Shown here: piece by piece, positions 18,303 to 26,580 of the stretch
Position numbering within the stretch: the stretch's first letter is position 1
How the letters are laid out: every line of letters starts with the position of its first letter
Assembly (NCBI GenBank): GCA_016711605.1
Contig: JADJSS010000021.1
Coordinates: forward strand, 1 to 49,177
Direction of reading: 5' to 3'
Length of the DNA: 49,177 nucleotides
Source of the DNA: Saprospirales bacterium
GTDB taxonomy: Bacteria > Bacteroidota > Bacteroidia > Chitinophagales > JADIYW01
Notes under the pieces: model-generated
Told to the model about the DNA's origin: nothing
What the model saw: the letters and a program-made list of their open reading frames with translations, nothing else
The model's database searches: none
Program-made: the position numbers and the translations under genes

Positions 18303-18496
18303 AATAGATGCAATTGTAGTAAAATACGAATGTTAAAACATTATTTTAAAAAACTAATATAAAAATAAGAATGAAGATTTTTTTTAAGTTTTGCATGATG
18401 ATTCATTTATTTATGAAAAAAGAATTTGCTGAATTTTTTAAATCAGAAGAAACAATATTTTTAATCTACAAAGTATATATCAAGAAGCAATAATCC

Positions 18497-18973
18497 ATGA
18501 AAAAAACAATAATCCTTTTCATTTTTTTATCAAATTTATTTGCTAGTTATGCACAAACAGATGATGCGGAACCACGTCCTTATATCAACAAACATTTTTG
18601 CATTATACTCAGCACTAAAAGCTACACAGAAGCAAATAAAATAGCATTACAAGCTAGTAAATTTTTTAAAATAAAACTTGATTACAGAGACCTTTTACCG
18701 AATAAAAAAATTGGACTCACTTTAAGTAAAGCTGATTGTGAAGCACAAAGTTGGGAATTTCCTGCTTACTATTCTCGTGGCAGAGATGATGATGGCGAAT
18801 ACATAAGCATCGAATTTAGCAATGCATTTTCAGGGTACACAAAAGGATATTATATTGTTGTAGTAGCAAGTGGAAATAAAATAGAAACAAATAAAACCTT
18901 ACTTAAAGTAAAGAAAAAGTATAAAACTGCGTACGTAAAACAAAGCGAAGTTTATGTAGGTTGCATGCATTAA
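18497..18973 (+). CDS. small secreted protein, paralogue 1 of a tandem pair
   Basis: A 158-residue protein with a signal peptide ending SYAQ near residue 20. It is clearly paralogous to the next gene: both share FCIILST(K/T)S(Y/F)xEA, then DYR(D/S)L, a GLT(L/M) stretch, (F/Y)ISIE(F/Y)SN and KGYYIVV. The two halves of the mature protein resemble each other: an opening strand plus helix (FCIILSTKSYTEANKIAL) and a closing one (YYIVVVASGNK...KTAYVK), the layout of SPOR-type folds. That assignment is a guess; the glycan-binding SPOR consensus is not clear. Four Cys are present in the mature part (CI, DC, and GC near the end). Function unknown. Confidence 0.65.
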   Translation: MKKTIILFIFLSNLFASYAQTDDAEPRPYINKHFCIILSTKSYTEANKIALQASKFFKIKLDYRDLLPNKKIGLTLSKADCEAQSWEFPAYYSRGRDDDGEYISIEFSNAFSGYTKGYYIVVVASGNKIETNKTLLKVKKKYKTAYVKQSEVYVGCMH

Positions 18974-18991
18974 TTAATTAAAATCAAAACA

Positions 18992-19462
18992 ATGAAAACA
19001 ATGAAAAACATTCTTTTTTTAGTAAGCTTATTAGTAACAACATTCTTAAACGCACAATCTTTTCAGAAAGAAAAAAAAGGTTTTTGCATAATACTTAGCA
19101 CTACAAGCTTTGCTGAAGCAAAACGTGTTGCAAAAGAAGCTACCACAAAATTAGATTTAAATGCAGATTACCGTTCATTAATCGCAAATAAAATTACTGG
19201 CTTAACAATGCCAAAACAAGATTGTATCGATGCAGGTTTAATTTTTCCATATTACAAAGCAAGAGGTGTAGATGCCAATGATCTTATAGACGATGGTGAT
19301 TTTATAAGCATTGAATACAGTAACAAATACAAAGGGTTTGCAAAAGGTTATTACATAGTTGTTATTAGTAGTGGTGATATTAACAACAAAGAACCTATTT
19401 TCTTAAAAGCAAAAAAGTTTTATAAATCTGCGTATATAAAATATGCGTTGGTAAATTATTAA
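18992..19462 (+). CDS. small secreted protein, paralogue 2 of a tandem pair
   Basis: A 156-residue protein with a signal peptide ending LNAQS at about residue 23. It is the tandem duplicate of the gene 18 bases upstream and shares its conserved blocks in the same order, but lacks the C-terminal Cys-containing tail. The two Cys in GFCIIL and DCIDAG align with two of the first paralogue. The tight spacing indicates co-transcription. The pair has diverged substantially, so the duplication is not recent. Confidence 0.65.
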   Translation: MKTMKNILFLVSLLVTTFLNAQSFQKEKKGFCIILSTTSFAEAKRVAKEATTKLDLNADYRSLIANKITGLTMPKQDCIDAGLIFPYYKARGVDANDLIDDGDFISIEYSNKYKGFAKGYYIVVISSGDINNKEPIFLKAKKFYKSAYIKYALVNY

Positions 19463-19483
19463 ACTAAAATTTTAACTTTCAAA

Positions 19484-20241
19484 ATGAACAAAATTTATTT
19501 TTTACTTACTTTCTTTTTTATTGGCTATTTTCAATCAATTGCACAAGTAGTTAATCAAAAAAAATGGATTGATAATGAATTATCCAATCTAACTATCTTA
19601 GAAGATAATATTCCTTTTGATTCTTATGGTTGTGATTTGTCAGATGTGTTAATGCAAACACCAAATAATGTTGTTTTGGGATTTATTGGTGATAATTATC
19701 AACGATTAAAAATGAAGTTTACTTCTGTTTCTTGGAACAAACAAAAAGTAATTTCTTTTTCAGTAAAAGGAAAATCACAAGTTAAAAACATCATCACCAA
19801 CTTCGAAGGAACGATTGAAGTAATTAGATTTTTTAAGGATAAAAAGAAGATGATCACGAAAGCAATATTGTTATAGCAAAATATAAATTTGTCGAAGATA
19901 AAACCCAAAAATATGCTGGTGTTTTTGAAGGTTACTTATTGGCAAACATAAATTGCACCGATGGTGGCGCAGAGTATAATGATGAACGTTTAGGTGCTGA
20001 CGGATTTTCTAATAATCAATACATTGGTACTTGGACGAGCAATACTACAAAAATTATAAAAACTGCAAATTGGGGCGATTATAGAATTCCTAATTCTAAC
20101 GATTTAGATGTTGGCGCTGGTGAGTTTATGCCTAATGTAAAATACTTGAAATTTGGTTGGCAAAATTATTTTGAGGCCTATGCAAAAGATAATAAAACTG
20201 CACTTGCTGAAGAAAATAAAAAATGGTGGATCAAAAAATAA
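19484..20241 (+). CDS. secreted protein of unknown function, one apparent frameshift
   Basis: Two overlapping frames make one protein of about 252 residues if one base is restored in the A/G-rich stretch 19841-19851. The first part (19484-19876) begins with a signal peptide ending SIAQ at about residue 21. The second, from about 19850, continues DDHESNIVIAKYKFVEDKTQ and then KYAGVFEGYLLANINCTDGG, running to the stop at 20241. The joined product has no family I recognise. It contains FEGTIEVIRF and VFEGYLLANI, which look like adjacent beta strands. It follows the tandem pair by 21 bases and probably shares the operon. Confidence 0.6.
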
Positions 20242-20272
20242 AAAAATATTTAATCACTTTAAATTCAAAATT

Positions 20273-20662
20273 ATGAAAAAAACTATCTTATCATTATTCG
20301 TTTCTATGGCTTCACTTTTGTGCTTTGCACAAAATGAAATAGAAAATCTATATCATGGTAAAATTGCCAATAAATATGCAATCACAATGAATCTTATTTT
20401 TAAAGGAAATAAAGTGAGTGGTACATATCAATATGATAAATATGCAAAAGATATTGAAATTACAGGTACTATCGACGCAAAGAAGAATATCAAATTAGAT
20501 GAGTTTGATGTAAAAACAGGTAAACAAACAGGAAAATTTGTTGGCGTTCTTTCTAAAAAATTAAATGAATTTGATGAAGAAATGCAAATAATAAAAGGAA
20601 CTTTTACCAATGTTAAAACAGGAAAAAAATCAACATTCTTAGTTTCTGAAGCTCAAGATTAA
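20273..20662 (+). CDS. small secreted beta-rich protein, unknown function
   Basis: A 129-residue protein starting at ATG 20273 with signal peptide MKKTILSLFVSMASLLCFAQ. A longer frame from 20153 would overlap the previous gene and lacks a signal, so I reject it. The mature part reads as alternating strands: YHGKIANKYAITMNLIF, KVSGTYQYDKYAKDIEITG, FVGVLSKKLNEF and IIKGTFTNVKTGKKSTF. The repeated G-T-(Y/F) pattern resembles small antiparallel barrels. It shares signal and spacing style with its neighbours, which suggests one secreted set. Confidence 0.65.
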   Translation: MKKTILSLFVSMASLLCFAQNEIENLYHGKIANKYAITMNLIFKGNKVSGTYQYDKYAKDIEITGTIDAKKNIKLDEFDVKTGKQTGKFVGVLSKKLNEFDEEMQIIKGTFTNVKTGKKSTFLVSEAQD

Positions 20663-20706
20663 TTTTAAAAAAAAACTATTTTATCCAATAATTTTAAATC
20701 ATAAAA

Positions 20707-21138
20707 ATGAAAAAAACATTTCTTTTATTAATAGCATTGATAACTCTTTCAATTTCATCAAATGCACAAACAAAATTATTTAAAGATTATTTAGTAGGAA
20801 CTTGGGTTGGAGAAATCAAAGGAAAATCCACTAGAAATTTATTAATTATTATTAAAACGGTTACATATAACACCACAACAGAGGTTGGTACAATTTCTGG
20901 TTACAGTGCAGTAGATGGTACCAATAAAACCAATTTTAAAGGCACATTTACTTTCGAAGATGGTTACTTAGATATTATTTTAAAAGAACCTGGAACAAAT
21001 AAGACAGATGGTAAATTTACAATTGCATCGCAAGGTCCTCCAGGAAGTCAAGTTGCTGAACCTAAAGTATTAATTGGGAAATGGAAATCGTATTCGCAAG
21101 CATTAAAAAAAGACGTTCTTGTTACTAAATCAGAATAA
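20707..21138 (+). CDS. small secreted protein, unknown function
   Basis: A 143-residue protein with a signal peptide ending SSNAQ at about residue 20. The mature part begins TKLFKDYLVGTWVGEIKG and contains NFKGTFTFEDGYLDIIL and LIGKWKSYSQAL. The opening G-T-W-x-G and later GKW recall lipocalin-like or calycin-like small barrels, a weak resemblance only. It is the last gene of the secreted island. Confidence 0.6.
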   Translation: MKKTFLLLIALITLSISSNAQTKLFKDYLVGTWVGEIKGKSTRNLLIIIKTVTYNTTTEVGTISGYSAVDGTNKTNFKGTFTFEDGYLDIILKEPGTNKTDGKFTIASQGPPGSQVAEPKVLIGKWKSYSQALKKDVLVTKSE

Positions 21139-21213
21139 ATTGTAATTTGTAAGTTTATTATTATAGGATTTTTTTTAAAAAACCTTACATTTATTAAACT
21201 TATAATTTTAACA

Positions 21214-22446
21214 ATGGATTTTCAACACAACGAACGAACACAACAACTCATCAAAAAAGTAAAGAAATTTATCGACGAGAAAATTCGTCCTTTTGAAACA
21301 CAATATTTTAAAGAAATACATAAACGCAACAATGGTCACGATTGGACAAAGTGGTCAGTATCATCAGAAATAGAAAACCTTAAACAGCAAGCAAAAGCTG
21401 AAGGTTTGTGGAATTTATTTTTACCAGATACGGAACATGGACAAGGTCTTTCTGCTTTAGAATATGCACCTTTGGCAGAAGAAATGGGCAAGAGTTTTTT
21501 AGCACCAGAAATTTTTAATTGCAATGCACCAGACACTGGAAACATGGAAGTGTTACACAAGTATGGAACTGCAGAACAAAAAGCACAATGGCTTACACCA
21601 TTATTGAATGGTGAAATTCGTTCTGCTTTTTGTATGACAGAACCAGACGTCGCTTCTTCCGATGCAACCAATATGCAAGCAACTGCAATAATTGAAGGTG
21701 ATGAAATTGTCATCAATGGTACAAAATGGTGGTCATCTGGTATTGGTCATCCAAATTGTAAAGTCATTATTTTTATGGGTTTGTCTGATGCAAATGCAAA
21801 TCGTCATTCGCAACATAGTATGGTCTTAGTGCCTGTTGATACAAAAGGTGTAACGATAGAACGAATGTTGCCAGTCTTTGGTGAATATGATGAACCTTAC
21901 GGACATGGCGAAGTATCATTCACCAATGTACGAGTTCCAATTGCAAATTTGATTTTAGGCAAAGGTCGTGGATTTGAAATTGCACAAGGTCGTCTTGGTC
22001 CAGGTAGAATTCATCATTGTATGCGTTGTATTGGAGCTGCAGAATATGTGTTGAAGTTGCTCATCGAACGCAGTATTTCACGTGTTGCATTTGGTAAACC
22101 TATCATCAATTTAGGTGGAAATCGAGAACGCATTGCAGACTTTAGAATAGCAATAGATCAGGCAAGATTATTAACGTTCTTTGCAGCTTGGAAACTGGAT
22201 ACTTTAGGTGCATTAGGTGCTATGACAGAAATATCTGCTATAAAAGTAGTGGCACCAAATGTATTACAACAAGTTTGTGATGAAGCTATACAAATTCATG
22301 GTGGCGCTGGTGTTTCACATGATTTTCCATTCACCGGATTCTTTAGTATTGCAAGATGTATTCGTATTGCCGATGGACCTGATGCCGTACATCGTGGTTT
22401 GATTACACGCATGGAATTATTAAAATATCCAAATGTAGGAAAATAA
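21214..22446 (+). CDS. acyl-CoA dehydrogenase, ACAD10/11 (LvaC)-like
   Basis: A 410-residue flavoprotein with the three ACAD domains: N-terminal helices, a beta domain around AFCMTEPDVASSDATNMQ and INGTKWWSSGIG, and C-terminal helices. The C-terminus reads IQIHGGAGVSHDFPFTGFF and then RIADGPDAVH. Ordinary ACADs have a YEGT-type catalytic Glu there; ADGPDxVH is the form I associate with the ACAD10/11 group. The next gene, overlapping by one base (TAATG), is an APH-type kinase. That pairing matches vertebrate ACAD10/11 fusions and bacterial LvaA/LvaC, where the kinase phosphorylates a 4-hydroxyacyl-CoA and the ACAD removes the phosphate to give an enoyl-CoA. That role is inferred from family and context. 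Confidence 0.9.
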   Translation: MDFQHNERTQQLIKKVKKFIDEKIRPFETQYFKEIHKRNNGHDWTKWSVSSEIENLKQQAKAEGLWNLFLPDTEHGQGLSALEYAPLAEEMGKSFLAPEIFNCNAPDTGNMEVLHKYGTAEQKAQWLTPLLNGEIRSAFCMTEPDVASSDATNMQATAIIEGDEIVINGTKWWSSGIGHPNCKVIIFMGLSDANANRHSQHSMVLVPVDTKGVTIERMLPVFGEYDEPYGHGEVSFTNVRVPIANLILGKGRGFEIAQGRLGPGRIHHCMRCIGAAEYVLKLLIERSISRVAFGKPIINLGGNRERIADFRIAIDQARLLTFFAAWKLDTLGALGAMTEISAIKVVAPNVLQQVCDEAIQIHGGAGVSHDFPFTGFFSIARCIRIADGPDAVHRGLITRMELLKYPNVGK

Positions 22447-23501
22447 TGAACGAGCAATTAATAGACAAAGCCAAACAAGTTCGCACAACCGAACAACTAC
22501 CTTTAGATAAAGTAGATGCTTGGCTCAAACAACATATTCCAAACTTAACTGGAACACCTGAAATTACACAATATACAGGTGGTGCATCTAACTGGACTTA
22601 TAGAATTAAATATGATTCACATGATTTAATTTTGCGACGACCGCCAGCAGGAACAAAAGCAGCGTCCGCACATGATATGAAACGAGAGTATGAAATTCAA
22701 AAAGCATTAATGCTATATTATACAGTGCCAGAAATGTTGGCTTTTTGTAACGACCAAAGTGTAATGAATTGCGACTTTTATATTATGCGAAGAGTAGAAG
22801 GAATTATTCCTCGCTCCAACTTGCCAAAAGATTTAGTATTGACTACAGAGCAAACAAAACAACTTTGTTTAAATGTGATTGATAAATTAATTGAGTTGCA
22901 TCAAATAGATATTCAAGCAACTGGTTTAAATGCTTTTGGCAAAGGAACAGGTTATTGTAAACGGCAAATTGATGGTTGGAGCGAACGTTATCTTAAAGCA
23001 AAAACTTGGAATGTGCCGAAATGTACTTTTGTAATTAATTGGTTGAAAGCAAATATTCCAATTGAAGAAAGAAGTTGTTTAATTCATAATGATTATCGCT
23101 TTGATAATGTGATTTTAGATGTAGAAAATCCAATGAAAATAATAGGTGTACTGGATTGGGAAATGGCAACCATCGGTGATCCGATGATGGATGTAGGAAA
23201 TACTTTAGCGTATTGGGTGCAAGCCGATGATGACTTTATAGCAAAGTCAACACGAAGACAACCAACACATCTTCCAGGCATGCTTACCAGAAAAGAAGTC
23301 ATTAAATATTACTGCGAAAAAATGAATTTCGAAGCGAAAAATTTCACCTTTTATGAAGTGTATGGGTTGTTCAGATTAGCAGTCATTGCACAACAAATTT
23401 ATTATCGATATTATCACAAACAAACCAACAATAAAGCATTTAAAAACTGGTGGATTTTAGTAACGTATCTAAATTGGCGATGCAAAAAAGCAATTAAATA
23501 A
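22446..23501 (+). CDS. APH-family kinase, ACAD10/11 (LvaA)-like
   Basis: A 351-residue aminoglycoside-phosphotransferase-fold protein of the ACAD10/11-associated group. The start TGGASNWTYRI and LILRRPPAGTKAASAHDMKR form the ATP-binding lobe. CLIHNDYRFDNVILD contains the catalytic loop (catalytic Asp and downstream Asn), and VLDWEMATIGDPMMDVGNTL has the metal-binding Asp. It is translationally coupled to the upstream ACAD (TAATG overlap). In the levulinate pathway the matching enzyme phosphorylates the 4-hydroxyl of an acyl-CoA. No LvaB-like small partner is visible here. An antibiotic-resistance role is unlikely given the subgroup and context. Confidence 0.9.
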   Translation: MNEQLIDKAKQVRTTEQLPLDKVDAWLKQHIPNLTGTPEITQYTGGASNWTYRIKYDSHDLILRRPPAGTKAASAHDMKREYEIQKALMLYYTVPEMLAFCNDQSVMNCDFYIMRRVEGIIPRSNLPKDLVLTTEQTKQLCLNVIDKLIELHQIDIQATGLNAFGKGTGYCKRQIDGWSERYLKAKTWNVPKCTFVINWLKANIPIEERSCLIHNDYRFDNVILDVENPMKIIGVLDWEMATIGDPMMDVGNTLAYWVQADDDFIAKSTRRQPTHLPGMLTRKEVIKYYCEKMNFEAKNFTFYEVYGLFRLAVIAQQIYYRYYHKQTNNKAFKNWWILVTYLNWRCKKAIK

Positions 23502-23542
23502 TTAGCTAATTAGCTAATTATCAAATTAACGAATTAAACTCA

Positions 23543-24235
23543 ATGGCAACTATCTATCTCATACGTCACGGACAAGCGCAATTCGGCATGGAAGAATACG
23601 ATGCACTTTCACCAACAGGTATTGAACAAGCTAAGGTATTAGGTAAAAGTTTTAGTGAACGAAAAATCATTCCAACCAAAATTATTTCTGGTGCCATGAA
23701 ACGTCATCAACAAACAATGGATTTTTGCTTAGAACAAATGCAAATAGAAATCACAGATAAAATAACAAATGATGATTGGAACGAATTCGACCACCGAGAT
23801 ATTATTGCCAAATACGAACCACGCTATAAAGATATCGAAGAACTAAAGAAAGATATTTTTTTAGATAAAAGTCCAAAAGAAAAAATTACAGAAGTATTAG
23901 TTGGTGCTGTTACGCGTTGGACAAGCGGACAACACAACGACTATAACGAAAGTTGGACAAGCTTTTGCGAACGAGTAAAAAACGGTTTGCAAAAAATAGA
24001 AAATGAAACACAAAAAGAGGATGTTGTTTTTGTATTTAGTTCTGGTGGAAGCATTTCTGTCATAATGCAAAAAATACTCGATTTGTCCGTTCAAAAAACA
24101 TTTGAAATGCAATTAAATATTGCAAATTGCTCTATCACTAAACTCAAAACTTCATCACGAGGCACACAATTACTTTCTTTCTCCGATTACGCACACTTCG
24201 ACGGCGAACATAAGAAGTTGCTGACGTATAAATAA
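23543..24235 (+). CDS. histidine phosphatase superfamily protein lacking the second catalytic His
   Basis: A 230-residue phosphoglycerate-mutase-fold protein. The N-terminal LIRHGQA provides nucleophile His9 and Arg8. SGAMKRHQQTMDFC holds the second Arg, and NEFDH the usual acidic residue. Where the fold normally has a second His in V-S-H-G-G, this protein has VFSSGGSIS, with Ser167 at the His position. It may be an altered phosphatase, a phosphate-ester binding protein, or still active with another acid/base. It lies 41 bases after the APH kinase; a role in handling the phosphorylated acyl intermediate is a reasonable inference from context only. Confidence 0.85.
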   Translation: MATIYLIRHGQAQFGMEEYDALSPTGIEQAKVLGKSFSERKIIPTKIISGAMKRHQQTMDFCLEQMQIEITDKITNDDWNEFDHRDIIAKYEPRYKDIEELKKDIFLDKSPKEKITEVLVGAVTRWTSGQHNDYNESWTSFCERVKNGLQKIENETQKEDVVFVFSSGGSISVIMQKILDLSVQKTFEMQLNIANCSITKLKTSSRGTQLLSFSDYAHFDGEHKKLLTYK

Positions 24236-24332
24236 TTGTCAGAATCAAGATTTTCAAGATTAAAAGATTTCAGGATTAAATCTATATAATTATCCATTAA
24301 TCCAATAATCCAATAAATCCAGATTCAGACAA
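24236..24332. repeat. 97-base imperfect inverted repeat in the spacer before the thiolase gene
   Basis: It begins TTGTCAGAATC directly after the phosphatase stop and ends GATTCAGACAA, complementary with one mismatch. The inner sequence also folds: AAGATTTTCAAGATT and CAGGATTAAA face ATTAATCCAATAATCC and AATAAATCC. Similar GATTC/GAATC-ended elements occur in other Bacteroidota spacers as I recall (not checked). It could act as a terminator or be a degenerate mobile repeat. Confidence 0.5.
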
Positions 24333-24403
24333 AAGAAGACAACAATTATCCAAAGATAAATTCCAATGCATGCATAGAATTTCAAAAATAATTTATTAAT
24401 TTT

Positions 24404-24421
24404 ACCAAACGCTCGTTTGGT
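24404..24421. promoter_or_regulatory. 18-base palindrome, probable TetR-type operator upstream of the thiolase gene
   Basis: ACCAAACG-CT-CGTTTGGT has perfect 8-base arms. It fits CNAACGNNCGTTNG, the operator form I recall for PaaR-type TetR regulators of acyl-CoA catabolism. It lies 71 bases upstream of the thiolase ATG and abuts TAATTTTA, a near -7 box, so a bound repressor would block transcription. No TetR gene is in the window. Confidence 0.5.
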
Positions 24422-24491
24422 TTGTCTTGTGTCATGCTGAACAAAGCAAAATAATAAATCTGAATTCATAAATCTTAAATCATAATTAAAA

Positions 24492-25697
24492 ATGGCAGAA
24501 GCTTATATCTACGATTGCGTGCGAACACCACGCGGAAAAGGCAAAAAAAATGGTGCTTTAAATGAAGTATCACCAACAGATCTATTAGCACAAATGTTAA
24601 TAGCATTAAAAGAACGCAACAACTTCGATACTGCTTTAGTAGAAGATGTAATTGTTGGTTGCGTAACACCAATTGGCGATCAAGGCGGCAACATAGCCAA
24701 AACAGCAGTAATGATGGCAGACTATGCAGACTCTGTTCCTGGTTTTCAGTTAAATCGTTTCTGCGCTTCTGGTTTAGAAGCCGTAAACTTAGCAGCTATG
24801 AAAGTGCGTTCTGGCTGGCAAGATTTAATCATTGCTGGTGGTGTAGAATCCATGAGCCGCGTGCCAATGGGTTACGATGGCGGCGCTTGGGTGTTGGATA
24901 TGAAAGTAAACGCACACACCAATTTTATTCCACAAGGAATCAGTGCAGATTTAATTGCTACCTTAGAAGGTTTCTCAAGAGAAGATTGCGATAACTATGC
25001 ATTGCGTTCACAAAAATTAGCAGGCATTGCAAAAGCAGAAGGTCGTTTCAATAAATCTATTGTACCTATAGTAGATATTAATGGTTTGACGATTTTAGCA
25101 GAAGATGAATTCAACAGACCTGACACTACATTAGAAGGTTTATTATCCTTAAATCCATCTTTTCAAATGATGGGTGAAATGGGTTTTGATGCAGTAGCTT
25201 TACAAAAATATACCACCTTAGAAAAGATAAACCATATACACACACCAGGTAATTCATCAGGTATTGTGGATGGTGCAAGCTTAGTATTAATTGGCTCTAA
25301 AGAAATAGGCGAGAAGCTAGGATTAAAACCAAGAGCAATTATTCGTTCAGTTGCAGTAACTTCTACAGAACCAACCATCATGTTAACTGGTCCTGGACCA
25401 GCTTCTCATCTAGCATTGAAAAAAGCAGGTATGAATATCGGTGATATTGATTTAGTAGAAATGAATGAAGCATTTGCATCTGCTGTATTGCGCTTACAAA
25501 GAGATTTGAACGTACCTGATGAAAAACTAAATGTTAACGGCGGTGCTATTGCCTTAGGACATCCACTGGGCGCAACAGGTGCTATGATTTTAGGAACCTT
25601 AGTAGATGAATTAGAACGCACCCAAAAATCTACTGGTTTAGCAACATTATGTGTTGGCGGCGGAATGGGTATTGCAACGATTGTAGAATTGGTATAG
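24492..25697 (+). CDS. acetyl-CoA C-acyltransferase (thiolase)
   Basis: A 401-residue thiolase, the last step of beta-oxidation, cleaving 3-ketoacyl-CoA. The nucleophile is Cys91 in LNRFCASGLEAVNLAA. GNSSGIVDGAS, NEAFASAVL, the His of GHPLGATGAM and the final Cys in TLCVGGGMGIA (thiolase signature 3) are all present. The length is standard. It opens a unit controlled by a TetR-like palindrome and was probably followed directly by fadJ before other genes were inserted: the fadJ 5' remnant lies after the next gene. It could be a fadA, fadI or paaJ homologue; the sequence does not decide substrate length. Confidence 0.94.
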   Translation: MAEAYIYDCVRTPRGKGKKNGALNEVSPTDLLAQMLIALKERNNFDTALVEDVIVGCVTPIGDQGGNIAKTAVMMADYADSVPGFQLNRFCASGLEAVNLAAMKVRSGWQDLIIAGGVESMSRVPMGYDGGAWVLDMKVNAHTNFIPQGISADLIATLEGFSREDCDNYALRSQKLAGIAKAEGRFNKSIVPIVDINGLTILAEDEFNRPDTTLEGLLSLNPSFQMMGEMGFDAVALQKYTTLEKINHIHTPGNSSGIVDGASLVLIGSKEIGEKLGLKPRAIIRSVAVTSTEPTIMLTGPGPASHLALKKAGMNIGDIDLVEMNEAFASAVLRLQRDLNVPDEKLNVNGGAIALGHPLGATGAMILGTLVDELERTQKSTGLATLCVGGGMGIATIVELV

Positions 25698-25721
25698 TAT
25701 TTGAAAGTGACTGGTAAAAAA

Positions 25722-26576
25722 ATGAAACAAACATTTTCAATTCTACTATTATTATTTCTTTTAGCAAAATCTTATGCTCAAGACACTATCTATTTAAAGA
25801 ATGTGGATGATACTTTTGCAATCAAAAAAGAAAAAGCTATTTATTTCAAAGTAATAGACAACAAATTAAATCCAATAGAAGTTGTTACTTTTTATAAGAA
25901 TGGTGTAATAATATCTAAAGTACACTATAGTTCTCTCAAGCCTGAAATTAGAGAAGGTGAATACGAAACTTATTTTTATAATGGCAACACAAACATCAAA
26001 GGCAATTTCAAGGCTGATAAAATGGAAGGTGCATGGATAGCCTACAATAAAGAAAAGAATTTTCTGGAAACAAAAGCAACTTATAAAAACAATTTGAAAA
26101 GTGGCAAAAGTTTTACTTTTTATGAAACTGGAAAATTAAAAATAATGGATGTTTATGTTAGAGATACTTTAGTACAATCTACCTGTTATGATTCCATTGG
26201 TAACGTAATTAATTGTCCTGTTAATATTGTTTCAGAGCAGAAAGGAAATTATAATTCTCAAGATAAAGAAGTGATGCCAAGTTTTCCTGGTGGTGTTGTT
26301 GCATTAATGGGATTTATTAAAGATAATATCAATGCAGATAATGTTACAAAAACTACTAATAAAGTTGTTGGAAAAGTAATTGTAAAATTTTACATTGATA
26401 TAGATGGAAGCGTAAAAGATCCGGTTGCTTTAAATAATAGTACTGGCGTAGTGGAATGTGAAAAAGAAGCAATTAGAATCGTTTTAAAAATGCCTAAATG
26501 GAATCCGGGTACTCAAAAAGGTAAACCTGTAAAAGTATATTATACTTTACCGATAGGTTTCTCAATACATCATTAA
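25722..26576 (+). CDS. periplasmic protein with MORN-like repeats and a TonB C-terminal domain
   Basis: About 284 residues from ATG 25722 (an in-frame TTG at 25701 is possible but precedes the signal peptide MKQTFSILLLLFLLAKSYAQ). The middle holds MORN/YwqK-type units: EGEYETYFYNGNTNIKGNF, DKMEGAWIAYNKEKNF and LKSGKSFTFYETGKLKIMD. The C-terminus (about 190-284) is a TonB_C domain: GKVIVKFYIDIDGSVKDP, CEKEAIRIVLKMPKWNPG and KPVKVYYTLPIGFSI. Unlike true TonB it has a cleavable-type signal and no Pro-rich linker, so energy transduction is doubtful; such proteins are common in Bacteroidota with unknown role. It sits between the thiolase gene and a fadJ fragment. Confidence 0.82.
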   Translation: MKQTFSILLLLFLLAKSYAQDTIYLKNVDDTFAIKKEKAIYFKVIDNKLNPIEVVTFYKNGVIISKVHYSSLKPEIREGEYETYFYNGNTNIKGNFKADKMEGAWIAYNKEKNFLETKATYKNNLKSGKSFTFYETGKLKIMDVYVRDTLVQSTCYDSIGNVINCPVNIVSEQKGNYNSQDKEVMPSFPGGVVALMGFIKDNINADNVTKTTNKVVGKVIVKFYIDIDGSVKDPVALNNSTGVVECEKEAIRIVLKMPKWNPGTQKGKPVKVYYTLPIGFSIHH

Positions 26577-26580
26577 AAAA

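Noticed and set aside
18371..18493. 40-codon ORF between the lectin-like gene and the tandem pair
   Set aside because: It is A/T-rich, its peptide is dominated by Phe, Lys and Ile with no signal peptide or motif, and the region reads like a leader spacer. Too weak to call a gene.
24659..24994. 111-codon plus-strand ORF inside the thiolase gene
   Set aside because: It lies wholly within the well-supported thiolase frame and encodes an Arg/Trp-rich peptide typical of an out-of-frame shadow.
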